A stretch of DNA of 53,900 bases, from the NCBI GenBank assembly GCA_016296345.1, contig JAEDJL010000006.1:1-53900 (forward strand). The letters run 5' to 3'. The position numbers and the translations under genes are program-made. Positions 43,572 through 51,556 of this stretch are shown one piece after another. How positions within the stretch are numbered: position 1 is the stretch's first letter; each line of letters opens with the position of its first letter. Source of the DNA: Bacteroidales bacterium. Lineage in GTDB: Bacteria > Bacteroidota > Bacteroidia > Bacteroidales > P3. The notes beneath the pieces were generated by a model. That model was given only the letters and a program-made list of their open reading frames with translations, did no database searches and was not told the DNA's origin.

Positions 43572-44024
43572 CTATTCGGCGTACACTTCAAAAGTGATTT
43601 CCGGTTTTATTTCTTTGTAAACCGAAACTACAACTTTGTGAGTTCCGATTTCCTTGATTGCATCGCCCACGATAGATATTTTCTTTCTATCTACATCGAT
43701 ATCAAATTGAGCCTTGATTGCGTCAGCTATTTGGATTGTGTTCACAGAACCAAATATCTTGCCGCTTTCGCTTGCTTTTGCTGCAATCTTCAAGCCTTCG
43801 ATTGTTGCCAAACGTGCAGCAAATTCTTCGGCTTCTTGTCTTATCTTGGCTTCTTTGAATGTTCTTTGCTTGATATTTTCTGCCAATATCTTCTTATTGG
43901 ACTCTGTTGCCATAATGGCGTATCCTTGGGGGATAAGATAGTTGTTTGCGTAACCGTCTTTTACCTTTACTATCTCGTCCTTGTATCCCAATTTATTGAC
44001 GTCTTGTTTCAATATTACTTCCAT
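43572..44024 (-). CDS. rplI: Ribosomal protein L9
   Basis: A 150-residue two-domain protein: N-domain MEVILKQDVNKLGYKDEIVKVKDGYANNYLIPQG, long connecting helix (residues about 41-75), and C-domain ending in KPEITFEVYAE. It binds 23S rRNA at the base of the L1 stalk. A clear SD (GGGAGG) precedes the ATG. Last gene of the rpsF-rpsR-rplI operon. Confidence 0.98.
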   Translation of the reverse strand: MEVILKQDVNKLGYKDEIVKVKDGYANNYLIPQGYAIMATESNKKILAENIKQRTFKEAKIRQEAEEFAARLATIEGLKIAAKASESGKIFGSVNTIQIADAIKAQFDIDVDRKKISIVGDAIKEIGTHKVVVSVYKEIKPEITFEVYAE

Positions 44025-44040
44025 AGATTTCCTCCCAATG

Positions 44041-44307
44041 TTATTTTAATAAGTCTGCTACGTACGGCATCAATGCCAAATGTCTTGCTCTCTTAACTGC
44101 CTGAGCCACCTTCTTTTGATATTTGTTTGAAGTTCCGGTGATTCTTCTTGGCAATATCTTTCCTTGTTCGTTCACAAACTTCAAAAGGAAATCGGCATCT
44201 TTGTAATCTATGTACTTGATTCCGCTCTTCTTGAAACGACAATATTTCTTTCTTTGCGTTTCCACCGCAATCGGTGTGAGGTATTTTATTTCTGTTTCGT
44301 TAGCCAT
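44041..44307 (-). CDS. rpsR: Ribosomal protein S18
   Basis: Eighty-eight residues, basic, with the S18 core (KKYCRFKKSGIKYIDYKDADFLLKFVNEQGKILPRRITGTSNKYQKKVAQAVKRARHLALMPY). It pairs with S6 on the 30S platform, in keeping with the rpsF gene 20 bases upstream. Only one Cys is present, so no zinc-ribbon form. Confidence 0.98.
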   Translation of the reverse strand: MANETEIKYLTPIAVETQRKKYCRFKKSGIKYIDYKDADFLLKFVNEQGKILPRRITGTSNKYQKKVAQAVKRARHLALMPYVADLLK

Positions 44308-44327
44308 GTCTTTTCGTTTTTAAGGTT

Positions 44328-44702
44328 TTACTCTGCGACTTTTTGTTCTTCCAATGCTTTTTGCTGACTCTTCAAGCCGTTTGCACGTCTCTTTTCGTTG
44401 TAAGCAATAGCATGCTTATCCAATGACACTGTCAAAAATCTCAACAGCCTTTCATCTCTCTTGTAAGCTGTTTCCAAGGTTGCTATAACGCTGCCCTCAG
44501 CTCTGAATTCGATAAGATAGTAGTATCCTGTCGTCTTCTTCTGGATAGGATAAGCTAATTTGCGCATTCCCCAATTGTGCTCGTAAACGATTTCTGCACC
44601 CTTATCAGTCAATAAAGTCTGATACTTTTTTACCGTTTCCTTTATCTGGTCCTCAGACAAAACGGGAGTTACAATGAAAACGGTTTCATACTGTTTTACC
44701 AT
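44328..44702 (-). CDS. rpsF: Ribosomal protein S6
   Basis: A 124-residue protein (YETVFIVTPVLSEDQIKETVKKYQ; WGMRKLAYPIQKKTTGYYYLIEF; DERLLRFLTVSLDKHA) with the ferredoxin-like S6 fold and a charged C-terminal tail. First gene of the operon, with a well-formed promoter at 44740-44771. Unlike many bacteria, ssb is not in the operon. Confidence 0.98.
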   Translation of the reverse strand: MVKQYETVFIVTPVLSEDQIKETVKKYQTLLTDKGAEIVYEHNWGMRKLAYPIQKKTTGYYYLIEFRAEGSVIATLETAYKRDERLLRFLTVSLDKHAIAYNEKRRANGLKSQQKALEEQKVAE

Positions 44703-44739
44703 AAACTTTTACTATTTTTTGTGTTTAATTTTGAGTTTG

Positions 44740-44771
44740 CAAAAGTACTGCTTTTTTTTCAAAACGCCAAA
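44740..44771 (-). promoter_or_regulatory. rpsF operon promoter
   Basis: On the minus strand TTTG (44768-44771), 20 bases, TACTTTTG (44740-44747). The -33 element lies within degenerate repeat array F. Confidence 0.75.
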
Positions 44772-44795
44772 TTATTTTCGCTAAAACGCCGAATT
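44761..44795. repeat. Degenerate 21-bp array F (2 units)
   Basis: Two partial cores, AAAACGCCA and AAAACGCCG, start at 44765 and 44787 (step 22) with a TTTTCGC-type spacer. It lies between the secA stop and the rpsF promoter and looks like a decayed or minimal member of the family. Confidence 0.55.
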
Positions 44796-44796
44796 A

Positions 44797-47700
44797 TTAC
44801 TCTTCCATCTTGCCGTGGCAGTTCTTATACTTCTTTCCGCTGCCGCAAGGACAAGGGTCGTTTCTGCCGACTTTCTTTTCAACTCGTACCGGCTGCGGTT
44901 TTTGAGGAGCTTCGCCCGAGTTGGTTCTCGGAGCTGCCTCCTGACGAGAAGTTTTGACGTTTCTGTTGTCGGTTTTTGGCAATTCGGTATCTCGAACCTG
45001 CTGTTGCTCGGCAATAGGTAGCGAAGCACGGCAGAGGAACGAGGTTATGTCTCGATTGATTGAAGTAAGCATCTTTTCAAACAAAGAGAAGGACTCAAAT
45101 TTGTAAATCAAAAGCGGGTCTTTCTGCTCATAAGATGCGTTTTGTACCGATTGCTTCAAATCATCAAGCTCTCTGAGGTGTTCTTTCCAAGCATTGTCGA
45201 TTATTTGCAGCGTTATGCTCTTCTCGACCGACAAAGAAATCTCCTTACCCTCGGTTTGGTATGATTTTTCTATCGGAGCAATGGAGGTGATTGTCTTTTT
45301 GCCGTCTGTTATAGGGAAGGCAATATTCTCATATCGGTAGCTCTTTGCCTCATATATGTTCTTGACAAACGGAAAGGCAAGTCTGCCGATATTTGTCATT
45401 CTTTCCTTATAATAAGGATAGACATTGTCGTAGATTTTTTGGACATTGTCAGACGGTCTGTTCTTTATAAACTCGCTTTCTGACAAAGGACACTCGTATC
45501 CACAAGTCTTGATAAATTCCATCGAGAAACCTTCATAGTCGTCTTTGAAATCAGACACCATTACTTCGATTGTATCATAAATCATATTTGAAATGTCAAT
45601 TGCAAGTTTGTCTCCGTAAAGTGCGTTTCTTCGTTTGGTGTAGATGACTGTTCGTTGGTTGTTCATCACATCGTCATATTCCAACAAACGTTTTCTTATT
45701 CCGAAGTTGTTTTCTTCCACTTTGCGTTGCGCTCTCTCGATACTCTTGGTCATCATCGAGTGTTGTATCACCTCACCTTCCTGAATGCCGAGACGGTCCA
45801 TTACTTTTACCATTCTGTCAGAGCCGAACAGACGCATCAATTTGTCTTCCAACGAAACAAAGAACTGACTGCTTCCCGGGTCTCCCTGACGTCCCGAACG
45901 TCCTCTGAGCTGTCTGTCCACTCGTCTGGACTCATGGCGTTCTGTTCCTATAATTGCAAGTCCTCCTGCTTCCTTTACACCCTCGCCAAGCTTGATGTCG
46001 GTACCACGACCTGCCATATTGGTTGCGATTGTTACCGCCGAAGCTCTTCCGGCTTGGGCAACGATGTCTGCTTCTTTCTTATGGAGCTTGGCATTTAGGA
46101 CTTGGTGTTCGATATGTCTTTGTTTCAACATTCTCGAAAGCAATTCCGATGTTTCTACATCTGTTGTTCCTATAAGCACAGGACGTTTTTCTCCAATCAG
46201 ACGCTCGACCTCTGCAATCACTGCGGCAAATTTTTCTCTCTTTGTCTTATAAATGAGGTCTTCATTATCGTGTCGTATCACCGGACGGTTGGTCGGGATT
46301 GTTACAACGTCAAGTTTGTATATGTCCCAAAGCTCTCCTGCTTCTGTTTCGGCAGTACCTGTCATTCCGGCAAGCTTTGAATACATTCTGAAGTAGTTTT
46401 GAAGTGTTATTGTGGCGTATGTCTGAGTTGCAGCCTCGACTTTTACTTTTTCTTTGGCTTCTATGGCTTGGTGAAGACCGTCCGAATAACGTCTTCCCTC
46501 CATTATACGTCCTGTCTGCTCATCTACGATTTTTACTTGGTTGTCTATGACTACGTATTCGACATTATTCTCAAACAAAGCGTATGCTTTCATCAACTGG
46601 TTTATCGTATGAACTCGGTCGCTCTGCACTGCAAAGTTTTGCATTATCTTTTCCTTCTTCTCTGCTTTCTCTTCTATGGAAAGGTTCTCCTTTTCAAGGT
46701 CTGCAAGCTGGCTTCCGACATCGGGCAACATGAAAAACTTAGGGTCTTCTCCCAATTTGGCAAGATAATCCATACCTTTGTCGGTCAGTTCTATCGAGTT
46801 GTGCTGCTCATCTATGACAAAATACAACTCATCGTCAATTATGTGCATCTCTCTGCTCTGATCCTGCATATAGAAGTTCTCTGTTTTGAGCAGTAATGCC
46901 TTCATGCCGGGTTCGCTCAGGAACTTAATCAGTGCTTTGTTCTTTGGAAGACCGTGATGAGCCCTTAGGAGAAGAACGCCTCCCTCTTTCTCTTGTTCGG
47001 GAGTGCGGTTGGCGTCTTGCAATTTGCTTTTTGCCGAAGCCAAAATCTGAGTTACCAACTGTTTTTGGGCGTTATACACTTTCTCAATCACCGGACAGAA
47101 ACGCTCAAACTCCTGATCGTCTCCCTTAGGTGTCGGTCCGGAAATGATAAGCGGCGTTCTGGCATCGTCAATCAAGACCGAATCGACCTCATCGACTATT
47201 GCATAGTTGTGTTCTCTCTGAACAATCTCCTTGGTGTTGCTACACATATTGTCTCTCAAGTAGTCAAAACCAAATTCGTTGTTTGTACCATAAGTAATGT
47301 CCGCATTGTACGCACGACGTCTCTCTTCTGAGTTTGGCTCGTGCTTGTCAATACAATCGACGCTCAATCCGTGGAATTCAAAGAGCATTCCCATCCATTC
47401 GCTGTCTCGTTTTGCCAAATAATCATTGACAGTTACCACATGGACACCCTTTCCCGGAAGAGCGTTAAGGTATATCGGCAAGGTTGCAACGAGAGTTTTT
47501 CCTTCTCCTGTTGCCATTTCGGCAATTTTTCCTTGATGAAGCACCGTTCCTCCTATGAGTTGCACATCGTAATGCACCATATTCCAAGTTATTCTCGTGC
47601 CTCCGGCAATCCAACTGTTGTCATAGTAAGCCTTGTCGCCCACAATATTGACATTATCCTTGGTTGCAGCAAGATATTTGTCGTGTTCACTTGCCGTAAC

Positions 47701-48087
47701 CTCCACTTTGTCATTTTCTGCAAAGCGTTTGGCAGTTGCTTTCACCACAGCAAAAGCCTCGGGCAGCAAATCGTTCAACACATTCTGCGTCTTGTCGTAT
47801 ATTTTCTTCTCTAAATCTTCAATCTGAGTGTAGATGCGTTGCTTCTCTTCAACAGCCATATCAAACTCACGGTCAATTCTTTCTTTCAATTCATCGACCT
47901 GCTTTTGTTCGGTCTCGATTGCCGAATGTATTGTGGCTTTGAAGTCTGCTGTTTTGGCTCTCAACTCATCGTTTGAGAGCTTTTCAATCTTGTCGTAAGC
48001 CGCAAGACACTTGTCCAATATGGGATTGAGTTGTTTCAAATCCCTTTGCGATTTAGTACCAAAAAGTTTGGTGAAAAAATTTGCCAT
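44797..48087 (-). CDS. secA: SecA preprotein translocase ATPase
   Basis: A 1096-residue motor that pushes unfolded preproteins through SecYEG. Walker A lies in ATGEGKTLVATLP (near residue 190) and the DEAD-like Walker B in VDEVDSVLIDDART. The second NBD has MAGRGTDIKLG and GRSGRQGDPG. The C-terminal zinc site is CPCGSGKKYKNCH. Extra length over the E. coli protein (901) is normal for Bacteroidota, including an insert near residues 300-400. It lies 13 bases after the O-antigen ligase gene on the same strand and may be read from its transcript. Confidence 0.98.
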   Translation of the reverse strand: MANFFTKLFGTKSQRDLKQLNPILDKCLAAYDKIEKLSNDELRAKTADFKATIHSAIETEQKQVDELKERIDREFDMAVEEKQRIYTQIEDLEKKIYDKTQNVLNDLLPEAFAVVKATAKRFAENDKVEVTASEHDKYLAATKDNVNIVGDKAYYDNSWIAGGTRITWNMVHYDVQLIGGTVLHQGKIAEMATGEGKTLVATLPIYLNALPGKGVHVVTVNDYLAKRDSEWMGMLFEFHGLSVDCIDKHEPNSEERRRAYNADITYGTNNEFGFDYLRDNMCSNTKEIVQREHNYAIVDEVDSVLIDDARTPLIISGPTPKGDDQEFERFCPVIEKVYNAQKQLVTQILASAKSKLQDANRTPEQEKEGGVLLLRAHHGLPKNKALIKFLSEPGMKALLLKTENFYMQDQSREMHIIDDELYFVIDEQHNSIELTDKGMDYLAKLGEDPKFFMLPDVGSQLADLEKENLSIEEKAEKKEKIMQNFAVQSDRVHTINQLMKAYALFENNVEYVVIDNQVKIVDEQTGRIMEGRRYSDGLHQAIEAKEKVKVEAATQTYATITLQNYFRMYSKLAGMTGTAETEAGELWDIYKLDVVTIPTNRPVIRHDNEDLIYKTKREKFAAVIAEVERLIGEKRPVLIGTTDVETSELLSRMLKQRHIEHQVLNAKLHKKEADIVAQAGRASAVTIATNMAGRGTDIKLGEGVKEAGGLAIIGTERHESRRVDRQLRGRSGRQGDPGSSQFFVSLEDKLMRLFGSDRMVKVMDRLGIQEGEVIQHSMMTKSIERAQRKVEENNFGIRKRLLEYDDVMNNQRTVIYTKRRNALYGDKLAIDISNMIYDTIEVMVSDFKDDYEGFSMEFIKTCGYECPLSESEFIKNRPSDNVQKIYDNVYPYYKERMTNIGRLAFPFVKNIYEAKSYRYENIAFPITDGKKTITSIAPIEKSYQTEGKEISLSVEKSITLQIIDNAWKEHLRELDDLKQSVQNASYEQKDPLLIYKFESFSLFEKMLTSINRDITSFLCRASLPIAEQQQVRDTELPKTDNRNVKTSRQEAAPRTNSGEAPQKPQPVRVEKKVGRNDPCPCGSGKKYKNCHGKMEE

Positions 48088-48100
48088 ATCTGTTCTGTCT

Positions 48101-49696
48101 TTATTTTACTTTGTTATTACGATTGTTATTCTTGTCAAATTGTGATGTCTTGAAATTTTTCCAAAAAGGCTGTTTGTTTGCCACACTTGCCATTTCGGCT
48201 TTGTCTTTCTTGGGAGCGTAAATGTCGATTGCCACAATCATTGCGGTCATTGCCCAAAAAGGCACTGCAAGTTTGTCGGTTTCGAGAAACTGATTAAGAA
48301 AACCATGAACGTAATAGGTAGTAAGCGACATCAAAACGAACAACGCCAAGTTTGCAACAGCCTTATCTTTCGTTCTTCTGTACGAACGTATTCCCACAAT
48401 AAAGGTTACGACAAACACTGCGGTATTTGTCAAAAATCCCACCACGCCCTGTTCGGACAAAGGTCTGAAATATTCGCTGTGAGTAGAGCCGAGGTCGCCT
48501 GCATCTGTGCTTATCTGAGTTCGATTGAACGATTTTTGATATGCACCGTAAGTATTGGCATACGTTCCCGGTCCCCAACCGAAAATAGGACGCTCTTTGA
48601 ACATTGCCAAAGCACAAGCCCAACGATTGAGACGCTCGACGTTCGAATCATCTGTTGAAATGTTGGTAATGGAACTTATATGCTCTGCCATATTTCCCGA
48701 AGAGTCTTGGTCGTTCTTTTCAAATTTGCCGATAATCGCACTCCACGAGAAAGCAACTCCCACAGCCAACACAACAAAAGCACAAACGTAAGTTTTGAGA
48801 CTTAAATTCAGCTTGACCAAAGCCCAAAGCCCGAAAGCAACAAGCACGCTTATCCAAGCCGCTCTCGAATAGGACAAAATCAAACCCATGACCAACAATG
48901 CGAATGCAACAAAGGACGCTATCGAAACCAACACTCCTTTTTTGTTCTTCACATTATATATAAGGTAATAGGTAACAACAGGCAGCAAGAGTGCGATTGC
49001 AGCTCCGTAGGCGGTGTGGTCATTATAAAAAGGCTTCATGCAGTAGTGTGCAAAGTTGAAAGCAAAGCCGTGAGAGGCAAATACCAAAGTTGCAATCACC
49101 ACCACAATACACAAAGAAAAGGCATACAATCCCACAAAAGAGCCTGCCTTTTTGATATTCCGAAACAATATCACCCCCACATAAAAACAAGGAATGATGA
49201 ACCAAAGTTGCGAGATAAGGAACTTAAAAGACACAAACACATCTTCGCTTGTCAGACAGGTGATAAGCGTCCACACAAGATTGATTATCACAGCCACCGA
49301 CACAGGATGAGAAAAAATCTTCTTGTCATATCGTCCCGAGAAAAACAAATGCCACACGAACAAAGCCGTTACCACAATCAGCAAAGGCTCTGAGGGAATG
49401 CTCATTGCAAAACCTTCTTGTCGAAACATCAGAGCAAGAGGCGTCGAAAACGCAATAAGCAAAAGGCTGTCGGCAAAGCGTCTCGAAATAAACAAAAGTA
49501 CAAAAAGCACAATAGGAACGGCAGCATACACATAGTACTCGTACTCCAAACAATACAATCCGCCCAAAACAAAGAGCATACAACACAAGCCGACACAAAG
49601 ATAAGTCTTCTTATCTTCGCCAACAGTGTTCCAAAACGACCGTATTGCAGATTTAATTTTACCAAACAAGCCTTCTGCCGGTTCAAGTGCCTTCAT
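48101..49696 (-). CDS. O-antigen ligase/polymerase-like protein
   Basis: A 531-residue membrane protein with ten to twelve helices and the Wzy_C/WaaL-type periplasmic loop: FGWGPGTYANTYGAYQKS, then THSEYFRPLSEQGVVGFL with the conserved H and E. Such proteins polymerise O-antigen or join it to lipid A core, or link related glycans to lipids or proteins. The start at 49696 shares one base with the Wzz stop (TGATG), so coupling is likely. The neighbour Wzz controls glycan chain length, which supports a polysaccharide role. Confidence 0.85.
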   Translation of the reverse strand: MKALEPAEGLFGKIKSAIRSFWNTVGEDKKTYLCVGLCCMLFVLGGLYCLEYEYYVYAAVPIVLFVLLFISRRFADSLLLIAFSTPLALMFRQEGFAMSIPSEPLLIVVTALFVWHLFFSGRYDKKIFSHPVSVAVIINLVWTLITCLTSEDVFVSFKFLISQLWFIIPCFYVGVILFRNIKKAGSFVGLYAFSLCIVVVIATLVFASHGFAFNFAHYCMKPFYNDHTAYGAAIALLLPVVTYYLIYNVKNKKGVLVSIASFVAFALLVMGLILSYSRAAWISVLVAFGLWALVKLNLSLKTYVCAFVVLAVGVAFSWSAIIGKFEKNDQDSSGNMAEHISSITNISTDDSNVERLNRWACALAMFKERPIFGWGPGTYANTYGAYQKSFNRTQISTDAGDLGSTHSEYFRPLSEQGVVGFLTNTAVFVVTFIVGIRSYRRTKDKAVANLALFVLMSLTTYYVHGFLNQFLETDKLAVPFWAMTAMIVAIDIYAPKKDKAEMASVANKQPFWKNFKTSQFDKNNNRNNKVK

Positions 49697-50688
49697 CAGC
49701 AAACTTTGTTACCCTCTGTCTTCTCTCTTACGACCAACACAAACAACGCAAGCAAAGTGCAACATACCGCAGATACCAAAACGATTATCGAACGTTTGGG
49801 TTTGTCTTTTGAATATGACGGAGAAGCTGCCTGAATAACAAATTCCACCGGAATTTGAGCCTCTCTATCGACCATTGCCTTTTCCAAAAACTCGTTCCAT
49901 TGCGACAAATACTTGCGATTGTTGTACAACTGCTCTCTCAAATTGGTGATTTTGCCACCTGCCTCTTCCAAAGCAATCATCTTTGCCTCCAATCGGGCAA
50001 CTGCGGCGGTATTTCCTGCTGCCACCTGCTTTGCCAACTCCTGCGAAAACCTCTCTCCCATTCCGTCGGGATAGAAAATCTTGTACTCCTTGCTCAACTT
50101 GGCAAGGCTGTCGGTCAAAAGGTCAATCTCTTTTGAAATTCTGTTTCTCGAACGCTCCACAACGGTGCAAATCGAATCATATTTGACCTTTTTTGCTTCA
50201 CTTCTCACAACAGACACTTCCGAAGCTATAAAATTGGCAAGGTTGGACGCCATTTCGGGGTCTGTATCCCACACGGTAATTTTCACTCCCAAATTGTCGG
50301 TTCGCTTTACCTTAATATTATTATAGAGCTTTCTGCCCATTTTTTCGTCCAACTCTCTGCCCGTAGCCTTAATTCCGTAATGTTCGGCAAGGTTAAACTT
50401 ATTGCAAGCTGCCCCCACAACACGACCCGAGTTGATAATATCCAACACATACTCGCAATCGCTCGAACTACCAAAGTTCATAGGGTCCACATTGTCCATA
50501 TTGCTCAAAACACCCTTCGATATAGAATTGGTATCGCTCGGAAGAAGCACAACCTGAGCCTTATAATAATTAGGTAAAAGAAGAGTGATACCGGCAGTAA
50601 CAACGGCTGCTATGACAAAAGTAACAGCCAACACCTTAAAATTTCGCTTTATAAACTCGAACGTAGGTTTCAAATTAAATTCATCCAT
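49696..50688 (-). CDS. Wzz-type chain-length determinant
   Basis: A 330-residue inner-membrane protein. Helix 1 is at residues about 18-38 (VLAVTFVIAAVVTAGITLLL), a long coiled-coil periplasmic part follows (about residues 130-270), and helix 2 near the C-terminus is IIVLVSAVCCTLLALFVLVV. The sequence before it (FVIQAASPSYSKDKPKRS) is the typical proline-rich segment of polysaccharide co-polymerases. No kinase domain is fused. It sets polymer length of O-antigen or capsule together with the polymerase/ligase gene that overlaps its stop. Confidence 0.88.
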   Translation of the reverse strand: MDEFNLKPTFEFIKRNFKVLAVTFVIAAVVTAGITLLLPNYYKAQVVLLPSDTNSISKGVLSNMDNVDPMNFGSSSDCEYVLDIINSGRVVGAACNKFNLAEHYGIKATGRELDEKMGRKLYNNIKVKRTDNLGVKITVWDTDPEMASNLANFIASEVSVVRSEAKKVKYDSICTVVERSRNRISKEIDLLTDSLAKLSKEYKIFYPDGMGERFSQELAKQVAAGNTAAVARLEAKMIALEEAGGKITNLREQLYNNRKYLSQWNEFLEKAMVDREAQIPVEFVIQAASPSYSKDKPKRSIIVLVSAVCCTLLALFVLVVREKTEGNKVC

Positions 50689-50739
50689 CTTTCAATCACT
50701 TGATTTGTTTATTCAAACTCCCCAAAAAGCAGGAGTTTG

Positions 50740-50757
50740 CAAAGATATGCAAAATTA
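50740..50757 (-). promoter_or_regulatory. Tandem promoter boxes for wzz-secA run
   Basis: Two -7-like boxes on the minus strand, TAATTTTG (50750-50757) and TATCTTTG (50740-50747), each followed by CA, about 55 bases before the Wzz ATG. Confidence 0.5.
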
Positions 50758-50825
50758 CAAAACCTGCAATCGCCCAAACGCTTTTTTAGACAAAAACAAC
50801 AGTGTTTTCTCTCAAAACAAAATCA

Positions 50826-51556
50826 AAACAAAACCCGAAAGCAGTCGCCTGCCCTCGGGTACGTAAAAAAAGAAAAAAGAATTTTCGCTTAGAAAATGGC
50901 ACACCTTAATGCACCACTATCTTGTTTGAAAATGAAGTTTCGGCTGTTTGTACATTTACAATGTAAGTTCCCGAAGGTACATCGCCAAGTGTGAAGTGGC
51001 GTTGCTTGGTCTCATATACCTTTTGTCCCAAGGTGTTGAACACTTGCACCGACTTGATATTGCCGTCTTGGATTGTGATTTGACGATTGTTGTTGTAAAG
51101 TCGGATTTCCTCCGCTTGGGCAACATCTTCTATCGATACATTGTTCTTGTTTATCACCAACTTAAATCGTCCTTCGTTGTCGCCTCTTGCAATGTCGGCT
51201 GTATAGACATCGTCTTGGTTCATCACCGTCTCATTATTGTCATCTATCAAGCTGAGTGTGTATCCTTCCGGTATGTATTCGGCAATAATCTCCACACTGC
51301 GGCTCTGCTCGCTGCGGATGTTAAGGTCTGTTACAAAGTGTGTGCTGTCCGCTTCCTGCTTGCAAAGCATTCTTTCGCCAAGGGCAAAGTACGGCTCGGC
51401 AACTGTGCCGCTGCCAAAGAGCTTGTCGGCATCGAATATATCATACTCGGTGCTTGCTGCATCGTTTTGGCGATACATCACCGGAACTCGGTAACCCTCG
51501 CTCGCAACCGACACTCTCAAAAACTCTCCTGCATCGTTTGCTGCAATCTTGCTTGT
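50826..51556. repeat. 731-bp tract identical to 8190-8920
   Basis: Second copy of the identical tract: 3' part of the T9SS gene, spacer and terminator, in the same orientation as the first copy. Confidence 0.9.
50830..50859 (-). terminator. Terminator after second T9SS gene
   Basis: Same CCCGA/TCGGG hairpin with GCAG/CTGC inner stem as at 8194-8223. Confidence 0.65.
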
